Shown here: piece by piece, positions 16,942 through 25,259 of the stretch
Layout: every line of letters starts with the position of its first letter
How positions within the stretch are numbered: position 1 is the stretch's first letter
Assembly (NCBI GenBank): GCA_035575515.1
Contig: DATLXU010000100.1
Span: forward strand, 62,001-126,000
DNA length: 64,000 nt
Source of the DNA: DATLXU01 sp035575515
Lineage (GTDB): Bacteria; Acidobacteriota; Blastocatellia; UBA7656
Direction: 5' to 3'
Made by a program: the position numbers and the translations under genes
The notes under the pieces: model-generated
Databases searched by the model: none
The model's input: the letters and a program-made list of their open reading frames with translations, nothing else
Told to the model about the DNA's origin: nothing

Positions 16942-19779
16942 ATGCAAAGAGAAAACGATAAGCAAAACGACGCGCAACAATCAGACGAGATCAAACCCGT
17001 GCAGGCGACGATAGGCGGCGCAAAGCTCGCAAGCTTCCCGCCTTTTGAAAAATGGGACGACTGGGTTGAATTCGACGCGCAAAGCTGGCCCAAGAAAGTC
17101 GAGCGCCGCTACTCGCTTGTGCCAACAGTCTGCTTCAACTGCGAGGCCGCGTGCGGCCTGCTCGCTTATGTCGACAAAGAGAGCGGCGAGATTCGCAAGC
17201 TCGAAGGCAATCCGCTTCATCCCGGCTCACGCGGGCGCAATTGCGCTAAAGGTCCCGCAACCATCAATCAAATCAACGACCCTGAGCGAATTCTTTATCC
17301 ATTGAAGCGAGTCGGCGCGCGCGGCGAAGGCAAGTGGGAACAGACGACATGGGACGAAGTGCTGGATACATTCGCCGCGAAGATTCGTCAGGCGCTCATC
17401 GAAAACCGTCGCGATGAAGTCGTCTATCACGTAGGCCGTCCCGGCCACGACGGATACATTGACCGCGTGCTCCAGGCGTGGGGAGTTGACGGCCACAACT
17501 CGCATACGAACATCTGTTCGTCCGGCGCGCGGTTGGGCTACGCATTGTGGCAGGGCGCGGACCGTCCTTCGCCTGATTACGCCAACGCAAAATTTATTAT
17601 GCTCCTAAGCTCGCACCTCGAAACGGGCCACTACTTCAACCCGCACGCGCAGCGAATAATCGAAGGCAAGATGGCGGGCGCAAAGCTCGCCGTCATTGAC
17701 CCGCGGCTATCGAACACCGCTTCGGTTGCGAATTACTGGCTCTCGCCTTATCCGGGCACGGAAGCTGCGCTTTTGCTTGCGATGGCAAACGTCCTTTTGA
17801 ATGAGAATCTTTTCAATCGGGAGTTTGTGCGCAGGTGGGTCAACTGGGAAGAGTTCATGCGAAATGAGCGGCCCGAACTTCCCTGCTCTTTCGATGCGTT
17901 CATCGAAGAAATTAAGAAAATCTATTCCGAGTACACGCCCGAATTCGCCGCGGACGAATGCGGGGTCGAAGCAAAAACAATCATCGAAGTCGCGCACGAG
18001 ATAGCCCGCGCGGGTTCGGCGTTCGCGTCGCACATCTGGCGCGGCGCGGCGTCGGGCAATCTCGGAGGCTGGCAAGTAGCCCGCGCGCTGATGTTTCTAA
18101 ACGTGCTCGCGGGAAGCATCGGCGCTCAGGGCGGCGTGTCGCCAAACGTCTGGAACAAATTTGTCGCCACGCCGTTTTCAAAACCTGCGCCGCAAAAAGT
18201 CTGGAACGAAACTTTGTGGCCGCGCGAGTACCCACTCGCGCATCACGAGATGAGTTTTCTGCTGCCACATCTTCTAAAAGATGGGCGCGGTCATCTGGCC
18301 GCATACTTCACCCGCGTTTATAACCCTGTGTGGACTAACCCTGACGGATTCACTTGGATTGAAGTTCTGCGAGACGAATCGAAGATAGAGCTTCACGCGG
18401 CGCTCACACCTGTGTGGAGCGAGACTGCATGGTTTGCCGATTACGTTCTGCCGATGGGCGTGGGCGCGGAGCGTCATGATCTGATGAGTCAGGAGACGCA
18501 CGCGGGCCAGTGGATTTCATTCCGGCAACCTGTGCGCCGCGTACTGAAAGAGCGCGCGGGCGAGTCAGTCAATTTCACATACGAAGCCAATCCCGGCGAG
18601 GTATGGGAAGAAGACGAGTTCTGGATTGAATTGTCGTGGAGGATTGATCCGACGGGCGAGCTTGGCGTGCGCAAGCATTTTGAATCGCCCTATCGAGCGG
18701 GCGAAAAGATTACGATTGAAGAATACTACCGCTGGATTTTTGAAAACAGCGTGCCCGGTCTTCCCGAAAAGGCCCGTGCGATGAACCTCGCGCCGCTCGA
18801 CTACATGCGCCGCACGGGAGCGTTCGCCGTCAAATCGAACGTCTATGACCAGCACGAAACGCGCGTGCCCGATTCCGAAATCGAAGGCGCTCGCGTTGAC
18901 GAGCAATCAGGATTAATAGTTTCAGCGAGCAATCAGACAATCGGTGTGATGATTGACGGCACACCGCTTCGCGGATTCAACACGCCATCGCGCAAGTTGG
19001 AGTTCTATTCCAAAACGATGAAGCAGTGGAAGTGGCCCGAATACATCCTGCCCGGCTACACTCGCAGCCACATCAACTGGCGAGAGATGAATAAAGACGA
19101 CAACGAATATATTCTCGTGCCGACATTCCGGCTGCCGACTCTGATTCACACGCGCTCAGGCAACGCGAAATGGCTTTACGAAATCTCGCACACGAACCCG
19201 CTATGGATGAATCCGAAAGACGCCGAGCAACTTGGCTTCAAGAACGGCGACCTTGCGCGCGTGACAACTGAGATTGGTTATTTCGTCATTCGCGTGTGGG
19301 TGACGGGAGGCATCCGGCCCGGAGTCGTCGCCTGCTCGCATCATCTCGGACGCTGGCGAACGAAGAAGGATGAAGGCACTGACCGATGGGCTTCGGCGCT
19401 CGTCGACATCGAAGAGATTGAAGGCGGCAGGTGGAAGCTCCGGCAGGTCGAAGGCGTCCATCCGTTTGCGAGCGACGACCCCGACTCGGAGCGAATCTTT
19501 TGGAAAGAAGGCGGCGTGCATCAGAACCTGACGTTTGCGGTTCATCCAGACCCTGTGAGCGGGATGCACTGCTGGCATCAAAAGGTTCGTGTCGAGCGCG
19601 CTCAACCTGAAGACAGATACGGTGACGTTATGGTTGACACTGCGCGCTCGCGCGAAGTTTATCGCGAGTGGCTTCGACGGGCGCGGCCCGCGCCGGGTCC
19701 TGATGGGTTGAGGCGACCGCTGTGGTTTGCGCGCCCAGTGAGACCGGACAATGAAGTCTATAGGATCGCTGATGAGTGA
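16942..19779 (+). CDS. Molybdopterin oxidoreductase catalytic subunit (SoeA/PsrA-like)
   Basis: 945 residues from ATG 16942; a TTG 24 bases earlier is less likely. DMSO-reductase superfamily with bis-MGD. [4Fe-4S] ligands C64, C67, C71 (VCFNCEAACG) and C101 (RGRNCAKGP); the likely Mo ligand is C192 in SHTNICSSGARLG. Later motifs include the cofactor-binding WRGAASGNLGGWQ and, near the C-terminus, GDLARVTTEIGYF of the final barrel. The N-terminus (MQRENDKQNDAQQSDEIKP) has no twin-arginine signal, unlike periplasmic PsrA, PhsA or TtrA, but like the cytoplasmic sulfite dehydrogenase SoeA. Forms a complex with the fused ferredoxin/NrfD protein. Alternatives: thiosulfate, polysulfide or tetrathionate enzyme; substrate unproven. 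Confidence 0.85.
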   Translation: MQRENDKQNDAQQSDEIKPVQATIGGAKLASFPPFEKWDDWVEFDAQSWPKKVERRYSLVPTVCFNCEAACGLLAYVDKESGEIRKLEGNPLHPGSRGRNCAKGPATINQINDPERILYPLKRVGARGEGKWEQTTWDEVLDTFAAKIRQALIENRRDEVVYHVGRPGHDGYIDRVLQAWGVDGHNSHTNICSSGARLGYALWQGADRPSPDYANAKFIMLLSSHLETGHYFNPHAQRIIEGKMAGAKLAVIDPRLSNTASVANYWLSPYPGTEAALLLAMANVLLNENLFNREFVRRWVNWEEFMRNERPELPCSFDAFIEEIKKIYSEYTPEFAADECGVEAKTIIEVAHEIARAGSAFASHIWRGAASGNLGGWQVARALMFLNVLAGSIGAQGGVSPNVWNKFVATPFSKPAPQKVWNETLWPREYPLAHHEMSFLLPHLLKDGRGHLAAYFTRVYNPVWTNPDGFTWIEVLRDESKIELHAALTPVWSETAWFADYVLPMGVGAERHDLMSQETHAGQWISFRQPVRRVLKERAGESVNFTYEANPGEVWEEDEFWIELSWRIDPTGELGVRKHFESPYRAGEKITIEEYYRWIFENSVPGLPEKARAMNLAPLDYMRRTGAFAVKSNVYDQHETRVPDSEIEGARVDEQSGLIVSASNQTIGVMIDGTPLRGFNTPSRKLEFYSKTMKQWKWPEYILPGYTRSHINWREMNKDDNEYILVPTFRLPTLIHTRSGNAKWLYEISHTNPLWMNPKDAEQLGFKNGDLARVTTEIGYFVIRVWVTGGIRPGVVACSHHLGRWRTKKDEGTDRWASALVDIEEIEGGRWKLRQVEGVHPFASDDPDSERIFWKEGGVHQNLTFAVHPDPVSGMHCWHQKVRVERAQPEDRYGDVMVDTARSREVYREWLRRARPAPGPDGLRRPLWFARPVRPDNEVYRIADE

Positions 19780-19876
19780 AATGAAATGATTTTAAAACTC
19801 ATTTCGTATTAGGCAAGTAACTATAGCACTCGGAAACGATTGAAAAGTATCAGGCCGTCCACGAGGAGGATGAATT

Positions 19877-20374
19877 GTGAAAAAACAAAAGCTGTTCATT
19901 GCATTTATCCTTTTAATCTCGCTTTGCATCAGCATTTCCGCTCAAGTGAGAAGCGGCAAGGCGACACAAAAGAGCGCCACGACGTTTGAAGACGACATTC
20001 GGAAGCTGCTTGAACTCACTGGCGCAAATAACATTGGAGAGCAAGTTTTCGACCAGATGTTTCAGAATCTGAAAATGACTGCGTCACAGGTCCCCGAAGA
20101 CGTTTTGCAAGAGATGTACAGGGGGTTTAAAGATGAGTTCAACTCCGGAAAAGTGGTTGACAGGATCGTTCCCGTCTATAAAAAGTATCTCACTCACGAC
20201 GATATAAAGGGATTGATAGCATTCTACGAATCACCTCTTGGCAAGAAGGTCGTCAGCATCCTGCCAAAGATCACACAAGAGTCTTTCATCATTGGGGAGC
20301 AAATGGGCAGGGATGTTGTCAGGCGAATAATAGAAAGACTCCGGGCGAAAGGGTACAAGGTCAGCGCCGACTAA
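19877..20374 (+). CDS. Secreted DUF2059-domain protein
   Basis: 165 residues. Signal peptide at 1-22 (KLFIAFILLISLCISISAQ). The mature protein has the DUF2059 pattern: an N-terminal helix of the FEDDIRKLLELTG type, then VPVYKKYLTHDDIKGLIAFY followed by ESPLGKKVVSILPKI, which is the family hallmark. Periplasmic; function of the family is not established. Ribosome binding site GAGGAGG about 8 bases before the start at 19877. Monocistronic by spacing. Confidence 0.8.
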   Translation: MKKQKLFIAFILLISLCISISAQVRSGKATQKSATTFEDDIRKLLELTGANNIGEQVFDQMFQNLKMTASQVPEDVLQEMYRGFKDEFNSGKVVDRIVPVYKKYLTHDDIKGLIAFYESPLGKKVVSILPKITQESFIIGEQMGRDVVRRIIERLRAKGYKVSAD

Positions 20375-20449
20375 TTGCTTGCTGCTAATTCCGGTTAGCC
20401 GATTTGCGCTTGTAACTGAGCCAATCGTTCGCTACGCTAATAAAGACCA

Positions 20450-21595
20450 ATGAAGATCGTCGTCATCGGATATGGGAGGGTCGGGTCGCGCACGGTTGCA
20501 GCTCTCATCGAGCGAGGCCATCATATTTCCCTCGTAGATAAAGAAGCAAGCCGTCTGGGTCGCGCATCGCAACTCGAAGGCGTCGAGCTGGTTCAAGGCA
20601 ACGGCATTGACGTCGACACTCAGCGCGAAGCTGGCATGGGCGAAGCTGACCTTTTGCTCGCCGTCACGCGCGACGACAATGTCAACCTGATGGCCGCGCA
20701 GGTTGCGCGCACTCATTATAACGTACCGCTTGCCATCGCTCGCGTCTATGAGCCGAGCCATGCCGAAGCCATTCAGGAAGACCCGCAACTGGTAGTTGTC
20801 TGCCCGACGCTTTTCGCCGTTGATATGATTGTCGAGCAGGTTGATATTGCGGCGGGCAAGCCCGTTGCGGAACGCATTCCGCCTTCGCCGCCGAAAGTCG
20901 CTTCAAGACCGCGTTACAGCGCAACCGATGAATCGCGCTTTATTTTGATCGCGGGCGGCGGCAAGGTCGGCGTCAACCTCGCGCGCGAGCTTTATGAAAG
21001 CGGCCACGAGGTCGCCGTCATCGAAAGCGACCCGGCGCGCGCCATGGCTTTATCTAATAAATTGGACTGTCCCGTCTTCATCGGCGATAGCTCCACTCAC
21101 GCCGTGCTTGAGCAGGCGGGGGCCGAGCGCGCTCGCGTCTTCGTGGCTGCGACGGGAAGCGATCAGGATAATTTGATTGCGTGCCAGGTCGCCAAAAAGG
21201 TCTTCGGCGTGCCGAAGACAATCGCCCGCGCTTCTAATCCAAAGAACGAAGAAGTGATGGCTCTGCTCGGAGTGGATTCGACCGTAAGCTCGACGGCAAT
21301 CATTCAACAGGTCATAGAGCGCGAGCTTCCGACTGTTCGCATAAAGACTCTGCTGAGCCTTCAAGAGGGAGCGGTTCAGATTCTCGAATATCCGCTCGAT
21401 CATAACTCGCCCGCCGTCGGACATCTTGTGCGGGATGTAAACCTCCCGCCTGAGAGCAATCTTATCGCCATACTTCGCGGCGACACTACGGTAGTCCCGC
21501 GCGGCGAAACGCGATTGGAAGAAGGCGATCTCGTCGTGGCGCTAGTGAACACGGAGCAGGAAGGCCAGTTGCGCACAGCGTTGCTCGGCGCATGA
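20450..21595 (+). CDS. trkA: Two-domain TrkA-type K+ uptake regulator
   Basis: 381 residues. Two RCK-N Rossmann domains are visible: IVVIGYGRVGSRTVAALIER at residue 3 with the acidic NAD-binding LVDKEASRL, and ILIAGGGKVGVNLARELYES at about 165. One RCK-C/TrkA-C domain closes the protein (LEYPLDHNSPAVGHLVRDVN, then TRLEEGDLVVALV). It is a soluble nucleotide-sensing ring that gates a TrkH/Ktr channel; no channel gene is in this window. The first domain lacks an obvious RCK-C partner, so it is asymmetric relative to E. coli TrkA. Confidence 0.88.
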   Translation: MKIVVIGYGRVGSRTVAALIERGHHISLVDKEASRLGRASQLEGVELVQGNGIDVDTQREAGMGEADLLLAVTRDDNVNLMAAQVARTHYNVPLAIARVYEPSHAEAIQEDPQLVVVCPTLFAVDMIVEQVDIAAGKPVAERIPPSPPKVASRPRYSATDESRFILIAGGGKVGVNLARELYESGHEVAVIESDPARAMALSNKLDCPVFIGDSSTHAVLEQAGAERARVFVAATGSDQDNLIACQVAKKVFGVPKTIARASNPKNEEVMALLGVDSTVSSTAIIQQVIERELPTVRIKTLLSLQEGAVQILEYPLDHNSPAVGHLVRDVNLPPESNLIAILRGDTTVVPRGETRLEEGDLVVALVNTEQEGQLRTALLGA

Positions 21596-21625
21596 ACTTA
21601 TTCGCCGGAGTTGTTTGATACGAAC

Positions 21626-22000
21626 ATGGATATGAGCAAAAAGGTACTGGTTGTCGAAGATCATCACGACACTTCTTTCATGCTGTGTCGCCTGCTGAAG
21701 ATGGAAGGTTACGACGTAGAACACGCGATTGACGGCGTGGTCGGCTACAACGTCGCAACTAGCGAGCATCCCGATTTGATCATCACAGACATTCAGATGC
21801 CGAGAATGAATGGCATCGAGATGATAAAGCGATTACGCGAAGAGGATGATCTGAGCCAAACGCCCATCATCGTGATGAGCGCCTACGGCAAGCGGATGAT
21901 TGACGACGCTTTGAACGCTGGGGCCGATGATTACGTCGAAAAGCCGATTGACTTCGAGAAGTTTCTTTCAACCATCAAATCGAAACTGCCCGCAGCTTGA
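21626..22000 (+). CDS. Stand-alone response regulator receiver
   Basis: 124 residues. CheY-like: KVLVVEDHHD acidic pocket, phospho-Asp in LIITDIQMPRMNG, Ser/Thr switch in IIVMSAYG, and Lys in DDYVEKPID. There is no output domain. ATG at 21626 or 21632 are both possible; a GGAG lies too far to decide. No partner kinase is adjacent. It may be part of a phosphorelay or act on protein partners. Follows trkA by 30 bases on the same strand. Confidence 0.85.
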   Translation: MDMSKKVLVVEDHHDTSFMLCRLLKMEGYDVEHAIDGVVGYNVATSEHPDLIITDIQMPRMNGIEMIKRLREEDDLSQTPIIVMSAYGKRMIDDALNAGADDYVEKPIDFEKFLSTIKSKLPAA

Positions 22001-22050
22001 TGAAGTGATGACTCACTTCACCGCCACTGCTGCCTGTCAACCCGCGACGA

Positions 22051-22653
22051 TCACTTCGCCGGTTCGAGTTTATCGTTCACTACGCTGTTCACAACTTCTA
22101 TCAGCGCGTCGGGCTTTGCCAGTCCAAACGCTTTCTTCCAGAGTCCCGTAGGCTCGTTCCCGATTATTATCACCGTCGAGTGATCGTCGCGCGCTTCGAC
22201 AAACTGGCCGAGCTTCGAGAGCGCAAACTCAACGTTCTCTTTTTTGCCGCCAAGAAAATACCAGCCGGGCTTCGTCTTGAACTTCGCGGCGTACTCTTTG
22301 AGCTTCGCTGGCGTGTCAGTCAGCGGGTCAACCGTGATCGAAATAATAAAGACGCCTTTGCCGAGTCTGTCGCCGAGCGCGTCCTGCACCTTCGTGAGGT
22401 TGTGAGTCATCGGCGGGCAGACGCTCGTGCAGGTCGTAAAGAACGTGTTGATAACAACGACCCTGCCCTTCAGCAAATCCGTGTAGAGCCGCATCGGCTG
22501 CCCGTACTGATTCATGAGCACGACATCGGTGAAGTATTTCTGCGACGGCGACTCGCCGCCTTGATTCGTTTGTGCCGCGACTGCGCCCGCTAAAAAGATA
22601 TTTACGGCCATCGCAAAAATGATCAGCCCGATTTGGTTCAATTCATCTCTCAT
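22051..22653 (-). CDS. SCO1/SenC family copper chaperone / thioredoxin-like protein
   Basis: 200 residues from the third in-frame ATG (22653), chosen because AGAGG lies 8 bases before it. N-terminal hydrophobic segment (IGLIIFAMAVNIFLAGAVAA) is a signal or anchor. The Sco motif TTCTSVCPPM gives Cys75 and Cys79 and a conserved His158 (RDDHSTV), the three Cu ligands. Family members deliver Cu to cytochrome oxidase or other cuproproteins, or reduce their thiols. Here it is on the same strand as, and downstream of, a propeller protein and a giant multicopper oxidase, so loading that oxidase is a good guess. Confidence 0.85.
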   Translation of the reverse strand: MRDELNQIGLIIFAMAVNIFLAGAVAAQTNQGGESPSQKYFTDVVLMNQYGQPMRLYTDLLKGRVVVINTFFTTCTSVCPPMTHNLTKVQDALGDRLGKGVFIISITVDPLTDTPAKLKEYAAKFKTKPGWYFLGGKKENVEFALSKLGQFVEARDDHSTVIIIGNEPTGLWKKAFGLAKPDALIEVVNSVVNDKLEPAK

Positions 22654-22725
22654 ATTCATCACCTCTTACGAAAAGACAGATTAATACTCTGCGCGCCCTG
22701 CGCATAGTCTGCGGTGACTAATCTT

Positions 22726-24879
22726 TCATAACTGCCCGCCCGGTTTTTCGTTGAGCTTCTTTGTCTCCGTAGTCGCTCCGTTATCATTTCTAGGAACCGC
22801 ATCCGCAGCTTGCAGGATGTGATAAGGAGTCTTGTTCAACCCGACCTTCATCGAAGGGCACTGCACGAAGACATAATACGGTCCCGGCTTCGGCGCTGCA
22901 AAAGAAATCTCATACACGCCGTCTTCAACCTGCGTGGCCCACTGCCGATGCTGCCACGTTCCCGACGCAAGCATCACCATTACGCCGAAATCTTTCAAGC
23001 CCACAGCCCTGTGATTCGTCTTCGTGTCCGTCACTTTGAATCGCAGCTTCACGGGTTCGCCAACGCGAATCTTTTCTTCGGTGAACATCGCTTCAACGGC
23101 AATCGGCAATTCGTCCGCGTGCTTGATCGCAGGATTCGCCGCAACCGCCATATCGAAGCAATGCGCGACGCGCGGCGAGTCCAAAAGAAATGCAACGTCA
23201 TACTGCCCGCTCGATGTCAGCTTGATGTTCGTCGAATAAACACCGGGCTGCAACTCGCGCAGGCTCTTGTTCCAGACCATCACGGCTCGCGGCTCGCGGC
23301 GATAATTCTGAAACGTTCCCATCGGCGCGGCCATGCCTTCCGAATAATAATAGATCGCCTGGTCAGCCGGATTCGCAACGAGCACGGAACTATCTTCGGG
23401 CGCGGGCGCGATTGCATCGGCCATAGAAACGCCTGCCGCGCGTTCGGGCGCGAACTGTCCTGCGGGAAAATCGAGCACGGGCACTTCGCCTTTCTTTCCA
23501 ATAGCGTCAAGCTGAACCAGCGCGACGTGATCGCTTCCAAGCGAACGCACGTACGCATAATTCTTTGTGAATGTGATTTGATCGGGGTTCCTTCCTACCT
23601 GAATCGTGTTCACGAACCGATTCGTCGAAGTATCAAATACCAGCACGTTGTCCTGACGAGCATTGACGACGAATCCCCAGCGGCCATTTTGCGCAAAGCG
23701 AATTGATCTGAGTCCCGGCTTTGCCGCAAGCCGCGCCGTCTGATTCAGATTTTCGCCGCTCACGCCTATCACAGAGCCGTCGCCTTCGTTTGCGACGTAA
23801 ACCGCCTTTGCCACATCGGAGTACGCAATCGAGACGGGCTGCGCGCCGGTCTTGATCTCTTTCATCTTCGCGAGCTTCTTCGCATCAATAATAGTGAGCG
23901 TGCCGTCGTCTTTGTTCGTGACGAACGCGAAGCTATTGTCGGACGTGAAAGCGAATTCGTGATGGCCCGCGCCTGTCTTTATCTTCGCTGCGACTTTGTT
24001 TTCGTTCACGTCAATCACGGTCACGCCGCTTTCGGTCGCGTCGCTTGCGTCGTTTCCGACCCAGAGGTATTTCTGATCTGGCTGCAAAGCGATGCGCGAA
24101 GGCTTCGCTCCTGCATCAACGTTCGTCGTCACGCGCCATGTGCCAGTGTCAACAACCGCAACCTGATTTATCAAAGGCATGCTCACGAACAATTTTCTAT
24201 TGTCGGCAGTAAGCGCCCAATCTTCGCCAGGACTCTTCAGGAAGACGAGCGTAAACAGCTTGCTCGTGCCGTAACCCATCAGCGGGTCAATCACAGAGAT
24301 GTTCGATTCCTTGTTCAGAGTCAGGATGAAGTAGGTGTTGAGATCAATCTCCGGGCGCGAGCTGAGGCTTGCTTGCAGGAACGATTGAATCTTCTGACGG
24401 CATTCTTTTGGGTCAGTCATCTTGCCTGCGGCTTTCAGGTCCATCCACGATGCTGGCCGAAGATTCGTTATCGGCGTGTGATTCCGCGCGTCGGTTACTT
24501 TGAATCGAGCGACGGCGTCTGCGCCTTCCATGAGCTTCTCGTCTCTGGCGACCGCTTCGATGGTGAATTCAATCTCAATGCCGTCTTGAACGAGCTTGCC
24601 GCCGTTTTTGACTTCATCCTTTTTCGCGGGTTCTGCCGCGATTTTTTCCTGCGCCTGAGCGGCTGGCGTTTGAGCGAAGCAGATAGTGTTGCCTCCAACA
24701 ACTAAAAGCGACAGCAGCAAGACCATCGCCGCGCGCAGACGCCCAGACACGGAAACGCAGAGATGGATTTCAGGCAGGCTAATGCTTTGATTCCACCCCC
24801 GCGCCTCCGTGCCTCGACGCCCGCGCGCCCGATCATTGGTGAGGTTACCATTACTTTTTCTTTCAAGTCCGTTTTTCAT
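22726..24879 (-). CDS. Secreted YVTN/cytochrome-D1-like beta-propeller protein
   Basis: 717 residues from ATG 24879 (AAGGAG 7 bases upstream). The signal peptide core (MVLLLSLLVVGGNTICFAQ) begins only at residue 52; the first 50 residues are unusual and derive partly from an inverted repeat, so translation may really start later. After an Ig-like segment (about 90-150; VARFKVTDARNHTPITNLRP) come propeller blades such as KLFVSMPLINQVAVVDTGTW, YLWVGNDASDATESGVTVID and FAFVTNKDDGTLTIIDAKKL. The C-terminal domain (VKLRFKVTDTKTNHRAVGLK) looks FixH/YtkA-like. No heme motif. Periplasmic scaffold or sensor linked to the copper oxidase next door. Function unproven. Confidence 0.75.
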   Translation of the reverse strand: MKNGLERKSNGNLTNDRARGRRGTEARGWNQSISLPEIHLCVSVSGRLRAAMVLLLSLLVVGGNTICFAQTPAAQAQEKIAAEPAKKDEVKNGGKLVQDGIEIEFTIEAVARDEKLMEGADAVARFKVTDARNHTPITNLRPASWMDLKAAGKMTDPKECRQKIQSFLQASLSSRPEIDLNTYFILTLNKESNISVIDPLMGYGTSKLFTLVFLKSPGEDWALTADNRKLFVSMPLINQVAVVDTGTWRVTTNVDAGAKPSRIALQPDQKYLWVGNDASDATESGVTVIDVNENKVAAKIKTGAGHHEFAFTSDNSFAFVTNKDDGTLTIIDAKKLAKMKEIKTGAQPVSIAYSDVAKAVYVANEGDGSVIGVSGENLNQTARLAAKPGLRSIRFAQNGRWGFVVNARQDNVLVFDTSTNRFVNTIQVGRNPDQITFTKNYAYVRSLGSDHVALVQLDAIGKKGEVPVLDFPAGQFAPERAAGVSMADAIAPAPEDSSVLVANPADQAIYYYSEGMAAPMGTFQNYRREPRAVMVWNKSLRELQPGVYSTNIKLTSSGQYDVAFLLDSPRVAHCFDMAVAANPAIKHADELPIAVEAMFTEEKIRVGEPVKLRFKVTDTKTNHRAVGLKDFGVMVMLASGTWQHRQWATQVEDGVYEISFAAPKPGPYYVFVQCPSMKVGLNKTPYHILQAADAVPRNDNGATTETKKLNEKPGGQL
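24748..24811. repeat. Inverted CACGGA-type repeat inside the propeller gene's N-terminus
   Basis: CACGGAAACGC at 24748-24758 and GCGCCTCCGTG at 24801-24811 are inverted, matching at 9 of 11 positions. They lie within the region encoding residues about 23-45, before the signal peptide. The words resemble the CACGGAG array at 6961-7019. Confidence 0.55.
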
Positions 24880-24909
24880 CGCAAAGCTCCTTTTCACTTG
24901 GACGACCGC

Positions 24910-25170
24910 TCATCGGGTCAGCGCCTTTAGGTCTCGCATCGTGTTATAAAACGAGCGCGCGCCAACCGCGCCGTCGTTAGCGTAATCGAGTATCGCGTGG
25001 CGCAGCTCGTCCGTGTCTCCGAAAGCGAAGATGGTTTTTCCGTTGTGGCGTTTTATATCTGTGATGGCGAAATTGCGGCAGCGCAGAAAGCTCGCCAGGT
25101 ACAGGTCGGAAGTCTCAAAAGTCTTTGTCTGTCCTTCCAGGCGGTTCATCCCGATCCATCCTTCATTCAT
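24910..25170 (-). CDS. Small DUF5659-like protein
   Basis: 86 residues from the ATG at 25170, or 79 from the ATG at 25149, which has GAAGGA about 9 bases upstream. The core SDLYLASFLRCRNFAITDIK and HNGKTIFAFGDTDELRHAIL matches the small DUF5659 pattern; function unknown. Soluble. Lies between the propeller and the multicopper oxidase on the same strand, 30 bases before the propeller start, so probably co-transcribed. Confidence 0.6.
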   Translation of the reverse strand: MNEGWIGMNRLEGQTKTFETSDLYLASFLRCRNFAITDIKRHNGKTIFAFGDTDELRHAILDYANDGAVGARSFYNTMRDLKALTR

Positions 25171-25259
25171 CTTGTATTCATCGCGCGAGCCTATAATCTC
25201 GCTTTCAAAATCGAGCGGGCGCTAGTCCGCGAGACTGCGCCCGCCCATTTCATTCATCG

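Noticed and set aside
16942..17120. Tat signal on the molybdopterin subunit
   Set aside because: The N-terminus has no RR motif followed by a hydrophobic stretch, and no earlier in-frame start adds one.
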